From Phanerodontia chrysosporium (Eukaryota > Basidiomycota > Agaricomycetes > Polyporales > Phanerochaetaceae), in the NCBI GenBank assembly GCA_001910725.1, contig MJGA01000002.1, positions 2,232,001 to 2,296,000 on the forward strand: a stretch of 64,000 bases of DNA, given 5' to 3'. Positions 12,573-21,828 of the stretch are shown one piece after another (the stretch's first letter is position 1; each line of letters begins with the position of its first letter). The notes under the pieces were generated by a model. That model was not told where the DNA came from. It was given only the letters and a program-made list of their open reading frames with translations, and made no database searches. The position numbers were made by a program, and so were the translations under genes.

Positions 12573-14353
12573 TCAATCCGACAATTCGATGACATCGTCG
12601 TCGACATTGACAGGTCTCTGAGTCGCCGTCCGCTGCCTCACGTGCCTTGTCGGAGCTGGAACGTTCTCCTTCTCCTCCTCATCGTCCTCAATCTCGATGA
12701 TACTCCGTTCCTGCACAAGTGGGCGCGGTGCAGCGGCGGGGGCGCTGCTCGACGACACAGACGCACCGGAGGACGCCGTTATTGACGAGCCGCGCTGGCC
12801 ATGCTCCTTCTCCGCCATGTCCACAGCCTTGACCATCTCGTCGAAGTCAACATCCAGATCGACGTCGTAATCCGAGCTGCCGCCGTCGCCACCGGCGAGC
12901 GTCCTCTGCCAGCCGACGTCCTCGCTCTCCTTTGCCTTCGCCTTCGCCTTCGACGCCTGGCGCGAGGGGCCTGCCGCGGGCCTACCATCGTCGTCGCTTT
13001 CCGGCAGGAAGAGCGGCGTCTGGCGGTGTGGCGACAGGCGCAGCGCGCCCGGGAGGTCCCTTGCTCTGTCCTTCGCAGTGCTGCCCGCGCCCGACGCGAA
13101 GTAGCGCGATACGCCTGGGCTGCTGGCCCCGGCGGGCGGGCTGGCGGGTCGAGCAGGCACCTTGCGCCGGCGCGGCTGGTCTACGTCGTCTGCGCGTGCG
13201 TGAGACGGCCCCGCCGCTGGCGGCTCCTTCTCGTCGATCTGTCGGAGAGGCGTGCGTTCTTTTGGTGGAGGGGGACGCGCCGCGCGGGTGTTCGATGTAT
13301 TAGCGGGGGCGGGTGCTGCTGGTGCTGGTGCCGGTGCCGGTGCACGAACAGGAGCAGGCGCTGGTGCTGGTGCGGGTCGCGCTGCAGGCGGAGGGTTCAC
13401 GGGAGCTGGGGCCGCTGCACGAGGAGCCCCGGGTTGCAGTCCAGCGTCCTCGGATTTGCTGGATGGCGGGGCGTCAGCCAAACACACGCTAAATCAGTAC
13501 TGCTGGTAGGTTTACGCACTTCAGACGCTTGTTCAGCCCGCGCACGAAGTCCGCGTCCTGTGCTTCCTGGCGCTCCTGCGTCTCGTATCCTTTGAGGATA
13601 ATGTTTTTAGGTTCGAGCCATGCGATCCCGCGGCGAATGAAGACGTCCTTGAGCATGAGCTGATAAGTGTTGCTGGGTCAGTCTTTGTGCAACGCGCATT
13701 CAATTGCCCATCCAAGGTAATCCTGACCAGCGAAGGGAGACTGCCGGGGTCCGTATATTACGGGAAGACACTTGCCTTGTAACCCAGCGGCGTGACTCCC
13801 AACTCGAACTCCGGTATGCGGCGGTACTCTATGGCTTCGAGGATCGTAGACCCATCCGTGAGCTCGAAGCTCAACATCGAGCGGGGGTACTTGGGCACGG
13901 GACCTGCATCCTCATTGTCCTGTGCGTCGTCGTCCCCGCCCGCAAGCCCACCAAGGTCCGCGCGCTCGAGACGCGCCTGGCGCACGTTCTGCAGGCTGAA
14001 CGCGCTGTGCCCGATCTCAGTCATCGAGACGATCTCGACCAGGACTGGAGGGCCCGTGAGCCGTACGTTGTTGAGGTCTGCAGCGTTTGGAGGCAGGCCT
14101 GTCCCAGGTAGCATGGAGCTCTCGAGGTTGGACTGCAGGAGCTGTGTCTCGATGTTGTAGATGATGGCGTCCATGTCTGTGGCGGGGTTTAGCTGCAGTT
14201 CATCCTCTATCCATGAGTAGCAAGCATTGAGCCAGTCCTGTAGTCGCATGTCAGGGTGCGAAAAGCGAGACATTCCAGACAGCTCACCGGGTCAATAGTC
14301 GGCTTGGGATAATTTCGTTTGACCCACTGTATAACTTGAGGGGGAGGAGGCAT
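12573..14353 (-). CDS. RMI1: RecQ-mediated genome instability protein Rmi1
   Basis: OB-fold subunit of the RecQ helicase-Top3-Rmi1 complex that dissolves double Holliday junctions. Exons 14288-14353, 13776-14237, 13520-13659, 12573-13458, giving 517 aa. The start MPPPPQVIQWVKRNYPKPT and the following WLNACYSWI helix are typical. The OB core shows GPPVLVEIVSMTEIGHSAFS, YPRSMLSFELTDG and EAIEYRRIPEF, then LLKDVFIRRGIAWLEPKN. The rest is disordered, with an Ala/Pro repeat near 13310-13400 encoded by imperfect GGTGCT-type units, and an acidic end DDDVIELSD. The intron 13660-13775 begins AAG|GCAAGT, a GC-AG donor. I chose a 61 bp intron (13459-13519) over a 31 bp alternative with the same phase. 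Confidence 0.9.
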
Positions 14354-15070
14354 GAAGGAGAACAATTAGTGTTACGTAAGGTAAACGACGGGTTGTTGAT
14401 CCAACGGTCGATTCGCTAGTGGATTCTCAAGGCGACGAGCCTTCGAGACAGAGTATGACTATGATTCTAGATATGTACAGTCAAGCCCGTGTAATACGCG
14501 TTATTCTATACAAGTTCACTCACGACAGTCGCTGAATCCTGATAGCAGATGGTGGTTAACGGTAAAGTGCAAGTCGCGAGGCTCGCGAATGGGCGCTTGA
14601 GCGGTGATGCAGTCGCGTCGCGTCAAATCACGTGCATGAAGGTGGCAGAGTTCATCCCTGCTCTAGAAAACACTTGCACCGAGCTCTCAACTTTCTGCCT
14701 CTGACCTTCTTAGATGTCGTCGTATCATGCACGCAGCAGCAGCCCAGTTTGCAATGATCTTCAAGGTTGCCTAATGAGGTTATGCCGGCGATCAAACTCT
14801 GTTTCGATCGTGCACCGACGTCTTTCCCGCGCCCCCTTGCTCTCGCTCCCGACGTTTCACACTGCGGTACCGCTCCTCCTGGCAGCACTCTGCTTTTTAC
14901 ACTTCTTCCGTCTGCTGTCTTGCGTGAAACGATCCTCGTGTCCTCAAAGCATACCTTCCGCCTGTTGTTTGCGTTGTCAACAAGCACAAAGCCCTGCACT
15001 ATAAAGCCTCTATCAGCCATGGTTTAGCGTCCTCACATTCTAATCTCGTTCCTTCACCACCTCAACTACC
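14354..15070. other. Intergenic, divergent promoters
   Basis: Between the starts of RMI1 (minus) and the GLG gene (plus). It contains the TATA box at 15000 and no supported gene. Overlapping ORFs near 14650-15027 on both strands appear to be chance frames. Confidence 0.5.
15000..15006 (+). promoter_or_regulatory. TATA box of the 105 aa GLG gene
   Basis: TATAAAG on the plus strand, 65-71 bp before the ATG at 15071, in the position expected for a fungal core promoter. Confidence 0.5.
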
Positions 15071-15441
15071 ATGACACGTTACTCTCGTCGTTCCTTCGCA
15101 AACCTTACGGGCGTTTCTGACAGTACGTTCTCTGCGCTTGATGATGCTCGCCAAGTGTTCACCTGCCCCTCATAGATGCGCAGGTGGGCTATATCAGACC
15201 TTGCATTGGTCTTGGCCTCGGACTGCCGTCCGATACCTTGACTACAACGGTCACCGCGCACGTTGGGCTCGGCATCGTCCTCGACTCTTGGTTCCTAGAG
15301 GGCGATGATGATACGCCGTCCCCTAACTTCGCTCCCCCGTCTGTGCCTACCCCATCGCCGGTCCACGCTGCTCGTGCCTTCCGGGGCAGTAGTGTGAAGG
15401 TTGGATTGGGCATCGACTTCCATGAGCCAAGTAATGCGTAG
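15071..15441 (+). CDS. Small GLG-motif protein, 105 aa
   Basis: Exons 15071-15122 and 15176-15441. The protein starts MTRYSRRSFANLTGVSD and then carries CIGLGLGLPSDTLTTTV, AHVGLGIVLDSWFLEGDDD, a Pro/Ser spacer, and near the end VKVGLGIDFHEPSNA. It is clearly related to the two longer proteins in the inverted repeat at 57-64 kb, which have SIGLGLGLPSD and GTGLGIYVDSWLLDSPESP. The single intron sits at the same place, just after the first ..SD, in all three. There is no signal peptide, membrane segment or known domain. I do not recognise the family. The repeated x-G-L-G-[LI]-x-[LV] units followed by acidic or Ser/Pro tracts suggest a repetitive beta-type fold or a short linear-motif protein, but that is speculation. 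Confidence 0.7.
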
Positions 15442-16070
15442 TCCGTGTCGCCTTGGAGTGGACAATCTGGAGATTTCTTGCTGGATGGGCAGCGTTTCGT
15501 TACCCAGTGAGCCTCGCGAACGTGGCGTCTCATAAATTTGAGAGAACGTTGCAGGCATCTCGGGGAGAGGCATTGTATACAGCTGGTGAAAGCCGGGAGT
15601 GCTGGTCACTCTGTAGAGAGCTTCATCCAAGTCAAATGCAGTGCTTTCACCAACCCTGCAGTGAGCCATCATTGCATTACGAATGCACTATTCCGTATCA
15701 GCTTGGTAGAAAGAATGTCAGTTGCGCCAAACCCTCTAACGGCGATAGCAGTCTCTAGCATTTGACAAGACTTGACGCCGATGCGACCAACGGCGACATG
15801 CAAGGGCGAAGACGTTGGCTGTGCTCAGCGGTGCCTTGGTGTTAAATCATCCCTCGTTACTGCGCGCCGGTTCGTCACCATCAGTGAGCATCCGATCAGA
15901 TATCGGACGGAGCACCAGGCAGGCACAGTATTTATACCTTCTCAGACTAGATGAATTCGATGTCCACCTGAGACTCTTACCGACGCAAGCCCGTAGTTTA
16001 GTCATAACAGGTCAGTGCACCTTGGAAGTATGTCACTCGATAGCTCACTACCTTCTAGCTCTTCAGTGCC
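15442..16070. other. Intergenic
   Basis: 3' region of the GLG gene and promoter of the PLC-like gene. Short overlapping ORFs at 15453-15758 and 15815-16135 show no family features. Confidence 0.5.
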
Positions 16071-17455
16071 ATGGGAGAAGGAGGGAATATTGTGCTCGTG
16101 AACGGTACCCCGTACGATTGGGTCAAGACCAATGAGCATTCCTACCAGATGGATACGTGGTCATTCCCCGACGTAGTACCAGCAGGTAGCTGAGTTTTTG
16201 CTTTCATGCAAGCTGTGGACTCAATTCAATGTTTTTCAGGGACGGTGAGGCCGGTTTACGTGGAGTGGAAGGAGGGAATTCTCGTTCGGGAGTCTGACGA
16301 CGGCGGAGAAGTCAACTACACGCTAGAAGGCACATCTAAGACCTTCCAGGTGCAGGCACGCGCTCCGGGCGGCCAGTATGACCTTCAGGTATACTACGAT
16401 GGCATTTCCTCCCTGAATAACCCACAGGGTAGCATCATCAAGCTGGGGTGGAAACATGACGGGGACGTTGTGTTCATTCTGTCTGGCCGCGAAGGCCACT
16501 TCTCCTCTACGAACCCTCCCTCTGACTGGATGTCCCGCAACCTGCCTACGCTCGGCAGCCGCCCGCTGCGTCACATCTGCATGCCGGCTCACACGACTCG
16601 GGGATGAGCCTCGTCGACGGCAAGACGCCGCTCGCGAACGAGAACAACGTGCTGACGCAGACGGTGTCTATCGCGACGCAGCTCTTCCTCGGCGCGCGGT
16701 ACTTCGACACGCGGCCCGTGATCGCGGACGGCAAGTACAAGACAGGCCACTACTCGGGCATCGAGGTGCTCGGCTGGCAGGGCGCGAACGGGCAGAGCTT
16801 CGCGCAGATCATCGCCGAGGTGAACGCGTACACGGCGGACAACCACGAGCTCGTCGTGCTCAACCTTTCGCACGACCGCAACACGGACGCCGGGCGCGAC
16901 TTCCAGCCGTTCACGCAGGCCGAGTGGGACGCGCTCTTCGAGGAGCTGCTCGCGCTCGAGCACCGCTTCGTCGCGCCGGACCCGGTGCACGCGGACCTCA
17001 CGCGCCTGCCGCTCGGCGACTTCATCGGGCGCGGCGAGGCGGCCGTCGTGGTCGTCGTGCAGCCCGACGCGCCGGAGATCACGCTCGGCAAGTACGCGCA
17101 GCAGGGGTTCTACTTCTACCGCCAGTTCGACGCGTACAACAGCTATGCGGACAAGGACACGCTCGAGAAGATGATCGAGGACCAGCTTGACAAGATGCGG
17201 GCCGTGCGCACGAGCCCCGACGCGCAGCTCTTCCTCCTCTCGTGGACCCTCACGCAGGCCGCGCAGGACATTGTCACGGACGGCAAGATCCTCTCGCTCG
17301 CGGCCAAGGCGAATCCTGCGATCTTCCGCTACCTCCTCCCGGCTGTCAACGCGCAGACGTTCCCCAACATCTTGTACATCGATGACTTTTCGCACTCGGA
17401 CATTACGGCACTGGCGATGGCTATTAATGACATCGTTGACTCGGGAGAGCAATGA
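16071..17455 (+). CDS. PLC-like phosphodiesterase (PI-PLC X fold)
   Basis: TIM-barrel phosphodiesterase related to the PI-PLC X domain. Exons 16071-16185 and 16240-17455. The N-terminal half is a beta-rich domain (GGNIVLVNGTPYDWVKTNEH, YSWSFP-like, VYVEWKEGI) typical of a fungal subgroup. The X domain follows: DWMSRNLPTLGSRPLRHICM, then the first catalytic His in an expected MPGSHDSGMS, LFLGARYFDTRPV, GHYSGIEVLG, and VVLNLSHDRN. The frame breaks inside that catalytic motif at 16586-16587, where CCGG stands for an expected CCGGG. With one more G the exons sum to 444 codons. No signal peptide is seen, so it is probably intracellular. The substrate cannot be deduced. It is convergent with the PLP enzyme gene, 229 bp apart. 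Confidence 0.85.
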
Positions 17456-17684
17456 AGGTGAGCATGTCGTTTGTCGCATGTCAGGACACTCGGCTGACCA
17501 TGGCACTCAGTATACCCTTGCAACTTCACTATGATACCCTGATATCAGGCAAGCACACCCTATAGATGGTATATGCTGTAGTTCAAAGACATCCTCCTGC
17601 AATCCGCTGTACATTCCTATCGACTTACTCATACATGTCAGCACGTTTTTCTATCGATCGCTGCTCTGAGCATCCAAAGTCCCT

Positions 17685-19598
17685 CTAAGCGTCTTGGTGC
17701 AGGATCGTCTCACGCGCCTCCTTGCATAGCTCTTGAAGCACCTTTCCGATATACTCAAAGTCGGCCATCTGCCATAACCAAGGTGTCAGCCAGGCAAAGC
17801 CAGCAGCGCTAGGCATGCTCACCTCCACCAGACTTGCGCAGAGATTCTGCACCATATGGCGCCGTTGTGGTAGTAGTTCATGATGTACGTGTTATACTTG
17901 TTAAAGCACCGGACCTGGAAGAGGTTCGCGAGCTTCGCCTTGATCTCGGGTGTGTAGACGACGGTGCCCGCGTTTGGCCCAGTCTCCTCAACTGGCAGCG
18001 GAAGCTGGACATTGGTCTGCACGCTGTATTAGCTTTGTTTCAGCAGTCGCGAAGTCCGAGCACTGACCATGCAGAACGTCGTCTCGCCGGTCTCATCGAG
18101 GACTCGCGTTCCGAGGACCTCGGCGAGGCGCTTCCCGCCCTCGAACGCGAGCTTGTGGCAGTATTCATTGATCTTGTCTTCGCCGCCGAGCCACTTGCGG
18201 AATGCGAGGGCTGGGGGCAACGCATATCAGATGGTGGCTGACGCCGTACCAAGAGGCAGAGAGCACGGACCATGCGGAACGCTGAGATACGGGATGAAGT
18301 CCATGGTACCGGTCCCTGTTGCAGGAAGGATGAGTAGAAGAACTCAGAAGAACGGGACAAGGGCACTGACACTCGTGCTGCAGCACAAAATGGGTGTCAT
18401 TTGTCTCACGAACGCGCTCTGCATCGGGGTATTCGTGCGACGTCGGGATGGACGACCGGATGAGGTGTTGGTTCCTGCCACAACACCACAGTTGAACCTT
18501 GCATCTTACTCGCCTACAAGGCGGGCCCACGCACCTCTTCGGCACATACAACGCCGCGCACCCGCGCTTCGCATAGAGCCACTTGTGCAATTCGACACCC
18601 AAAAGTCGGGCTGGGCAGCGCCGACGTCCACACGGAGCTCCTGGCCGAGGCTGTGCGCGGCGTCGACGACGCTCCACGCGCCCTCCTCCCTGCACACGCG
18701 CACGAGCTCGCGCCACGGCACCGCGACGCCCGGCACGCTCACGATCGCGTCGAGCACGACGACGAGCCGGTTCTGGCGGCCGCGCACGTCCGTGTCCGTC
18801 GGCAGCACGTCGAAGCGCACCCCGCGCGCCGCCGCCGCGGCCTTGTGCGCGCGGATCGCCCCGCGGAAGGCGTCGACGATGGCGCCGCGCGCCGCGGGGT
18901 ACGCGAGCGCGAGCGTGTGCGCCGTCGGGCACGGGCCCTCGCTGCGGTCGGCGAGGTACTGCACCGTGCGCGCGATCGCGCCGTAGGTGATCGTCGCTGC
19001 AGGGCGCGGGTCAGCGGTGCACGGGAAGCGGGAAGCGGGGAGTGCGTACTCTTGAGCAGCACGTCGCCCTCGCGCCACTCGATGTTGCGCAGGATCGTGT
19101 TGATGCCGTGTGTCGTGTTCGGGACGAAGACGACCTCGTCGGCGTGCGCGCCGATGAGCTCTGCGACCTGTGCGCTGGCGGCGCGTTGCCGCGTTCAGCG
19201 GCTGGCGCACGCAGAAGGAGAAGAAGGAGGGCACGACGTACCGTGCCTCGGCGAGCAAGGGCATGTACGTCGCGCGGTGGAAGCGGTCGGGGTTGCGCTC
19301 CGCGAGGAGCGTGAGCTTGTTGCACTCGGCGAGGACGGGCAGCGGGAGCGAGCCGTACGAGCCTGCACCAAGCGTCGTTCACCACCGGGGGGCTTCCAAC
19401 GAGCGACAGGCTACACGCACCGTGGTTGACGTTCACGTACCCGTCATCGAACGCAAAGTACTTGCGCATCGCGTGCCCGAACGGCGGAGGCGGCGCGGCC
19501 GGGTCGTATGTGTATCCATCCTGCAGCGTGTCTGGCATCGCTGCTGGAGCTGCTGTGTCGCTGAGGGCTAAGTCTCGAGCTGTCGGGCGGGTAGACAT
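17685..19598 (-). CDS. Class V PLP enzyme, isopenicillin N epimerase/Egt2-like
   Basis: Pyridoxal-phosphate enzyme of aminotransferase class V. Nine exons: 19421-19598, 19242-19362, 19050-19174, 18535-18996, 18371-18474, 18271-18315, 18068-18207, 17823-18016, 17685-17768. Landmarks: [73 protein letters not shown] (PLP aspartate), the Schiff-base lysine motif [24 protein letters not shown], and C-terminal [15 protein letters not shown]. Two frame breaks are visible: in the lysine motif (about 18596, CAC for CCAC) and before the last exon (about 17828, TGGTGG for TGGGTGG). Adding both bases gives 485 codons. The overall pattern resembles fungal isopenicillin N epimerase-like enzymes and the ergothioneine lyase Egt2. 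I cannot decide between them from sequence alone. Confidence 0.88.
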
Positions 19599-19815
19599 CG
19601 CGCTGTGTGAAGACGAGATGTAAGCTGTGTCGTCGGGGACCATCAGTTCCCAGAGTCTCTTGTGCGACACTCACGCTCTGACTCGACGGAAACGTGCGTG
19701 CAAAGACTAGTCAAGCACCCGTGTCTACACTCTACGCACGCACAGTCGCTGCTGCCCTGAACGCGCGCGAGTCACTGTGCAGTCGTCACATTCATCGGGA
19801 CTATCAAGCGTCGAT

Positions 19816-21634
19816 CTAATCTAAGATAAAGTCGCCGATCGCCCGACGGAGCTCCTCCTGACTCATCCTCCTCCGCGCAAGCACGACAGGCTCGTCATCG
19901 TCCTCGCCGTCGTCCAGAGCGACTCCAGTGTCGCCACTTGCGCTGCCCGCCACGCGCGCGGACGCCCACACAGGCAGCGGGACCGCGCGGGCGACGCCGG
20001 TGTCGACGCGTAGAGCGCGGGTGCTGCGCGCGCGCCCCTGCTCGTCAGGGTCGTGTGGCAGACGTAGCAGAGCAACGGGGCAAGCGCGGGCGCGGCGTGC
20101 GCAGCGGCTGCGGGGCGGTCGTCGCGCGCGCGGATCGCGATGCGTGCCTTCCACTCCTGGACGCCCTCCTGCGCGGGTCTGCGAAGTGGTGAGTGGATGG
20201 CGAAGAGGAGGGATGAGAGGACGTGCCTTTGGCAGAGAAGGCACTGCCCAGACGTCGCGCCCTTGGGTGCGAGCTTCCCGCATGTGCGGACGATGGTGGA
20301 GACTGTCGAGGGATAGTCGGTCTCGAGACCCCGGATGAAATCTGCGGTATGATTAGTTTCCGTCGCCGTCGCCAGCAAGAAAGAGGGCCTACAGACCTTT
20401 CGTGAGCCGACCGATGCCAGGCTTCGCACCCGGCCATGTCCACTGCTCGCGTCCAATAATGTGCAGCCGCGCCCACCACGCCCATACTCCGCACTCCTTC
20501 ACGCTCACATCCTTTAGCGGGCGTATGAGTCGTATAGACTTCACCTTTGAGTTCGAGGTGAGGCGCGCGTCCGGAAACCACTCTTCCTGCATCTCTTCCT
20601 TGACGTGGAAGCCACCGCCTTGGGACACGCTGGAGATCAGCGACACCGCGAGGCTTGTGAGGGAGGTACCGAAGAGGAGGTGTGATGAGTCGGTCTTGAG
20701 GGCGGTGTACTGCAACAGGACGCGGATGAGGGTGTTGAGTGTCGTGGGGAGAGCAGTCGGTGTAGGTAGGGACGAGAGGTAGGCTTGCATGGCGGAGAGC
20801 GGCGTCTGAGTGCTGCTGCCAGTCATAACGAAAGGCAGCACTGCGGAGTATCAGAACCAGTCCAGAAGTGCAAGGGCACAACACGCACTTTCGTCGTTCA
20901 GGTCTACTACCATGTCTCTATTGAGATCCCTGCGAGAGATACTTTGCCACCACGAGGGATCGAACGCATCCTGAATGCGAAGGGGGATGAACTCCACGTC
21001 CGGGATTTGCTCTACGAGATGTCTGATTTCGTCCGTCCGGTCCTTTGTCTACTTTACGCCGTTGAGCGAACGGCGTGCATTATGAGCAAGATGATGACTC
21101 ACCCCAGGAAGAACGTCACTGCATTCGACATAGCATACAAAAACCCTCTTCCAGACACGCTCATGTCTTGGGTGATCACGCCCTCCGTCCGTCGTGAGCA
21201 GGGCAGGATCGGGGGAGACATAGCATCGGTTAACGAGGTCGAGCAGCACTGTCGAGCCGAGGCCCCCAGAGAAGGCGACCAAGAGGTTCCCGGTAGGCTT
21301 GAGTGCAGTGCGCCGAGGGCCGTCAGGCTTTGCGTTGACATACGGCTCGAGCGACCGCCTGAACTTGTATGTCATCTGAGGAATAAAGCATGCTCTGCGT
21401 GTGTGTTAGCACACGTGTATAGTTGATCGTAGGGTTGGGCCTACCTGCAATAGACTGCATGTCTGACTACGACGTTCCCGACGTTTACTTTACACTTGAC
21501 GCATGTCCGCGACTTGTCATACTTGCGCTTTGCTGCAGGATCTGTGTGAGAAAGCATAATGGGGCTGATGGTGAGTGCTCACTGGGCATGAGGGCATCTG
21601 CCTCTGCCGTGGGGTTTCCGCAGGACTCGGACAT
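19816..21634 (-). CDS. CTU2: Cytoplasmic tRNA 2-thiolation protein Ctu2/Ncs2
   Basis: Partner of Ctu1/Ncs6 in the Urm1-dependent thiolation of wobble uridine-34 in tRNA Lys, Glu and Gln. Exons 21583-21634, 21445-21541, 21103-21394, 20889-21042, 20397-20840, 20227-20341, 19816-20178. The N-terminus holds the Cys pair CVKCKVNVG and YCRACF, then the nucleotide-binding loop LVAFSGGLGSTVLLDLV, WKRVFVCYVE, PTPTALPTTLNTLIRVLLQY, DFIRGLETDYPSTVSTIVRT, and the second Cys cluster CLLCQRPAQEG with LCYVCHTTLTSR. One base is lacking at about 20035-20038 (CCCC on the plus strand). With it, the sum is 506 codons. The intron 20179-20226 starts AAAG|GCACGT, a probable GC donor. Only 194 bp separate its ATG from that of URK1. 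Confidence 0.92.
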
Positions 21635-21828
21635 GGCTGGCTCGGAGGAGCTTGAAGGACTCTGAGCGCCAAGGGCGGACGGGGAAATTTGATGGGAAGC
21701 ACGTGGACGGGGAGGCGAGATCGAACGCCACAAAGGGCCATGCAAATATCACAGCCAGCGAAAGTCGCTTGCCTCCGACTCGACGCTGCTTCTTCTACCC
21801 ACTCTCTCGCGCGCGTGCTCAGCTGCCC

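Noticed and set aside
13300..13400. Imperfect GGTGCT/GGTGCC tandem repeat as a regulatory minisatellite
   Set aside because: It is in frame in RMI1 and simply encodes an Ala/Pro linker.
16589..17506. 305 aa minus-strand ORF
   Set aside because: Shadow of the PLC-like gene, whose plus-strand protein is clearly conserved.
18653..19429. 258 aa plus-strand ORF
   Set aside because: Antisense shadow of the PLP enzyme gene caused by high GC at third codon positions.
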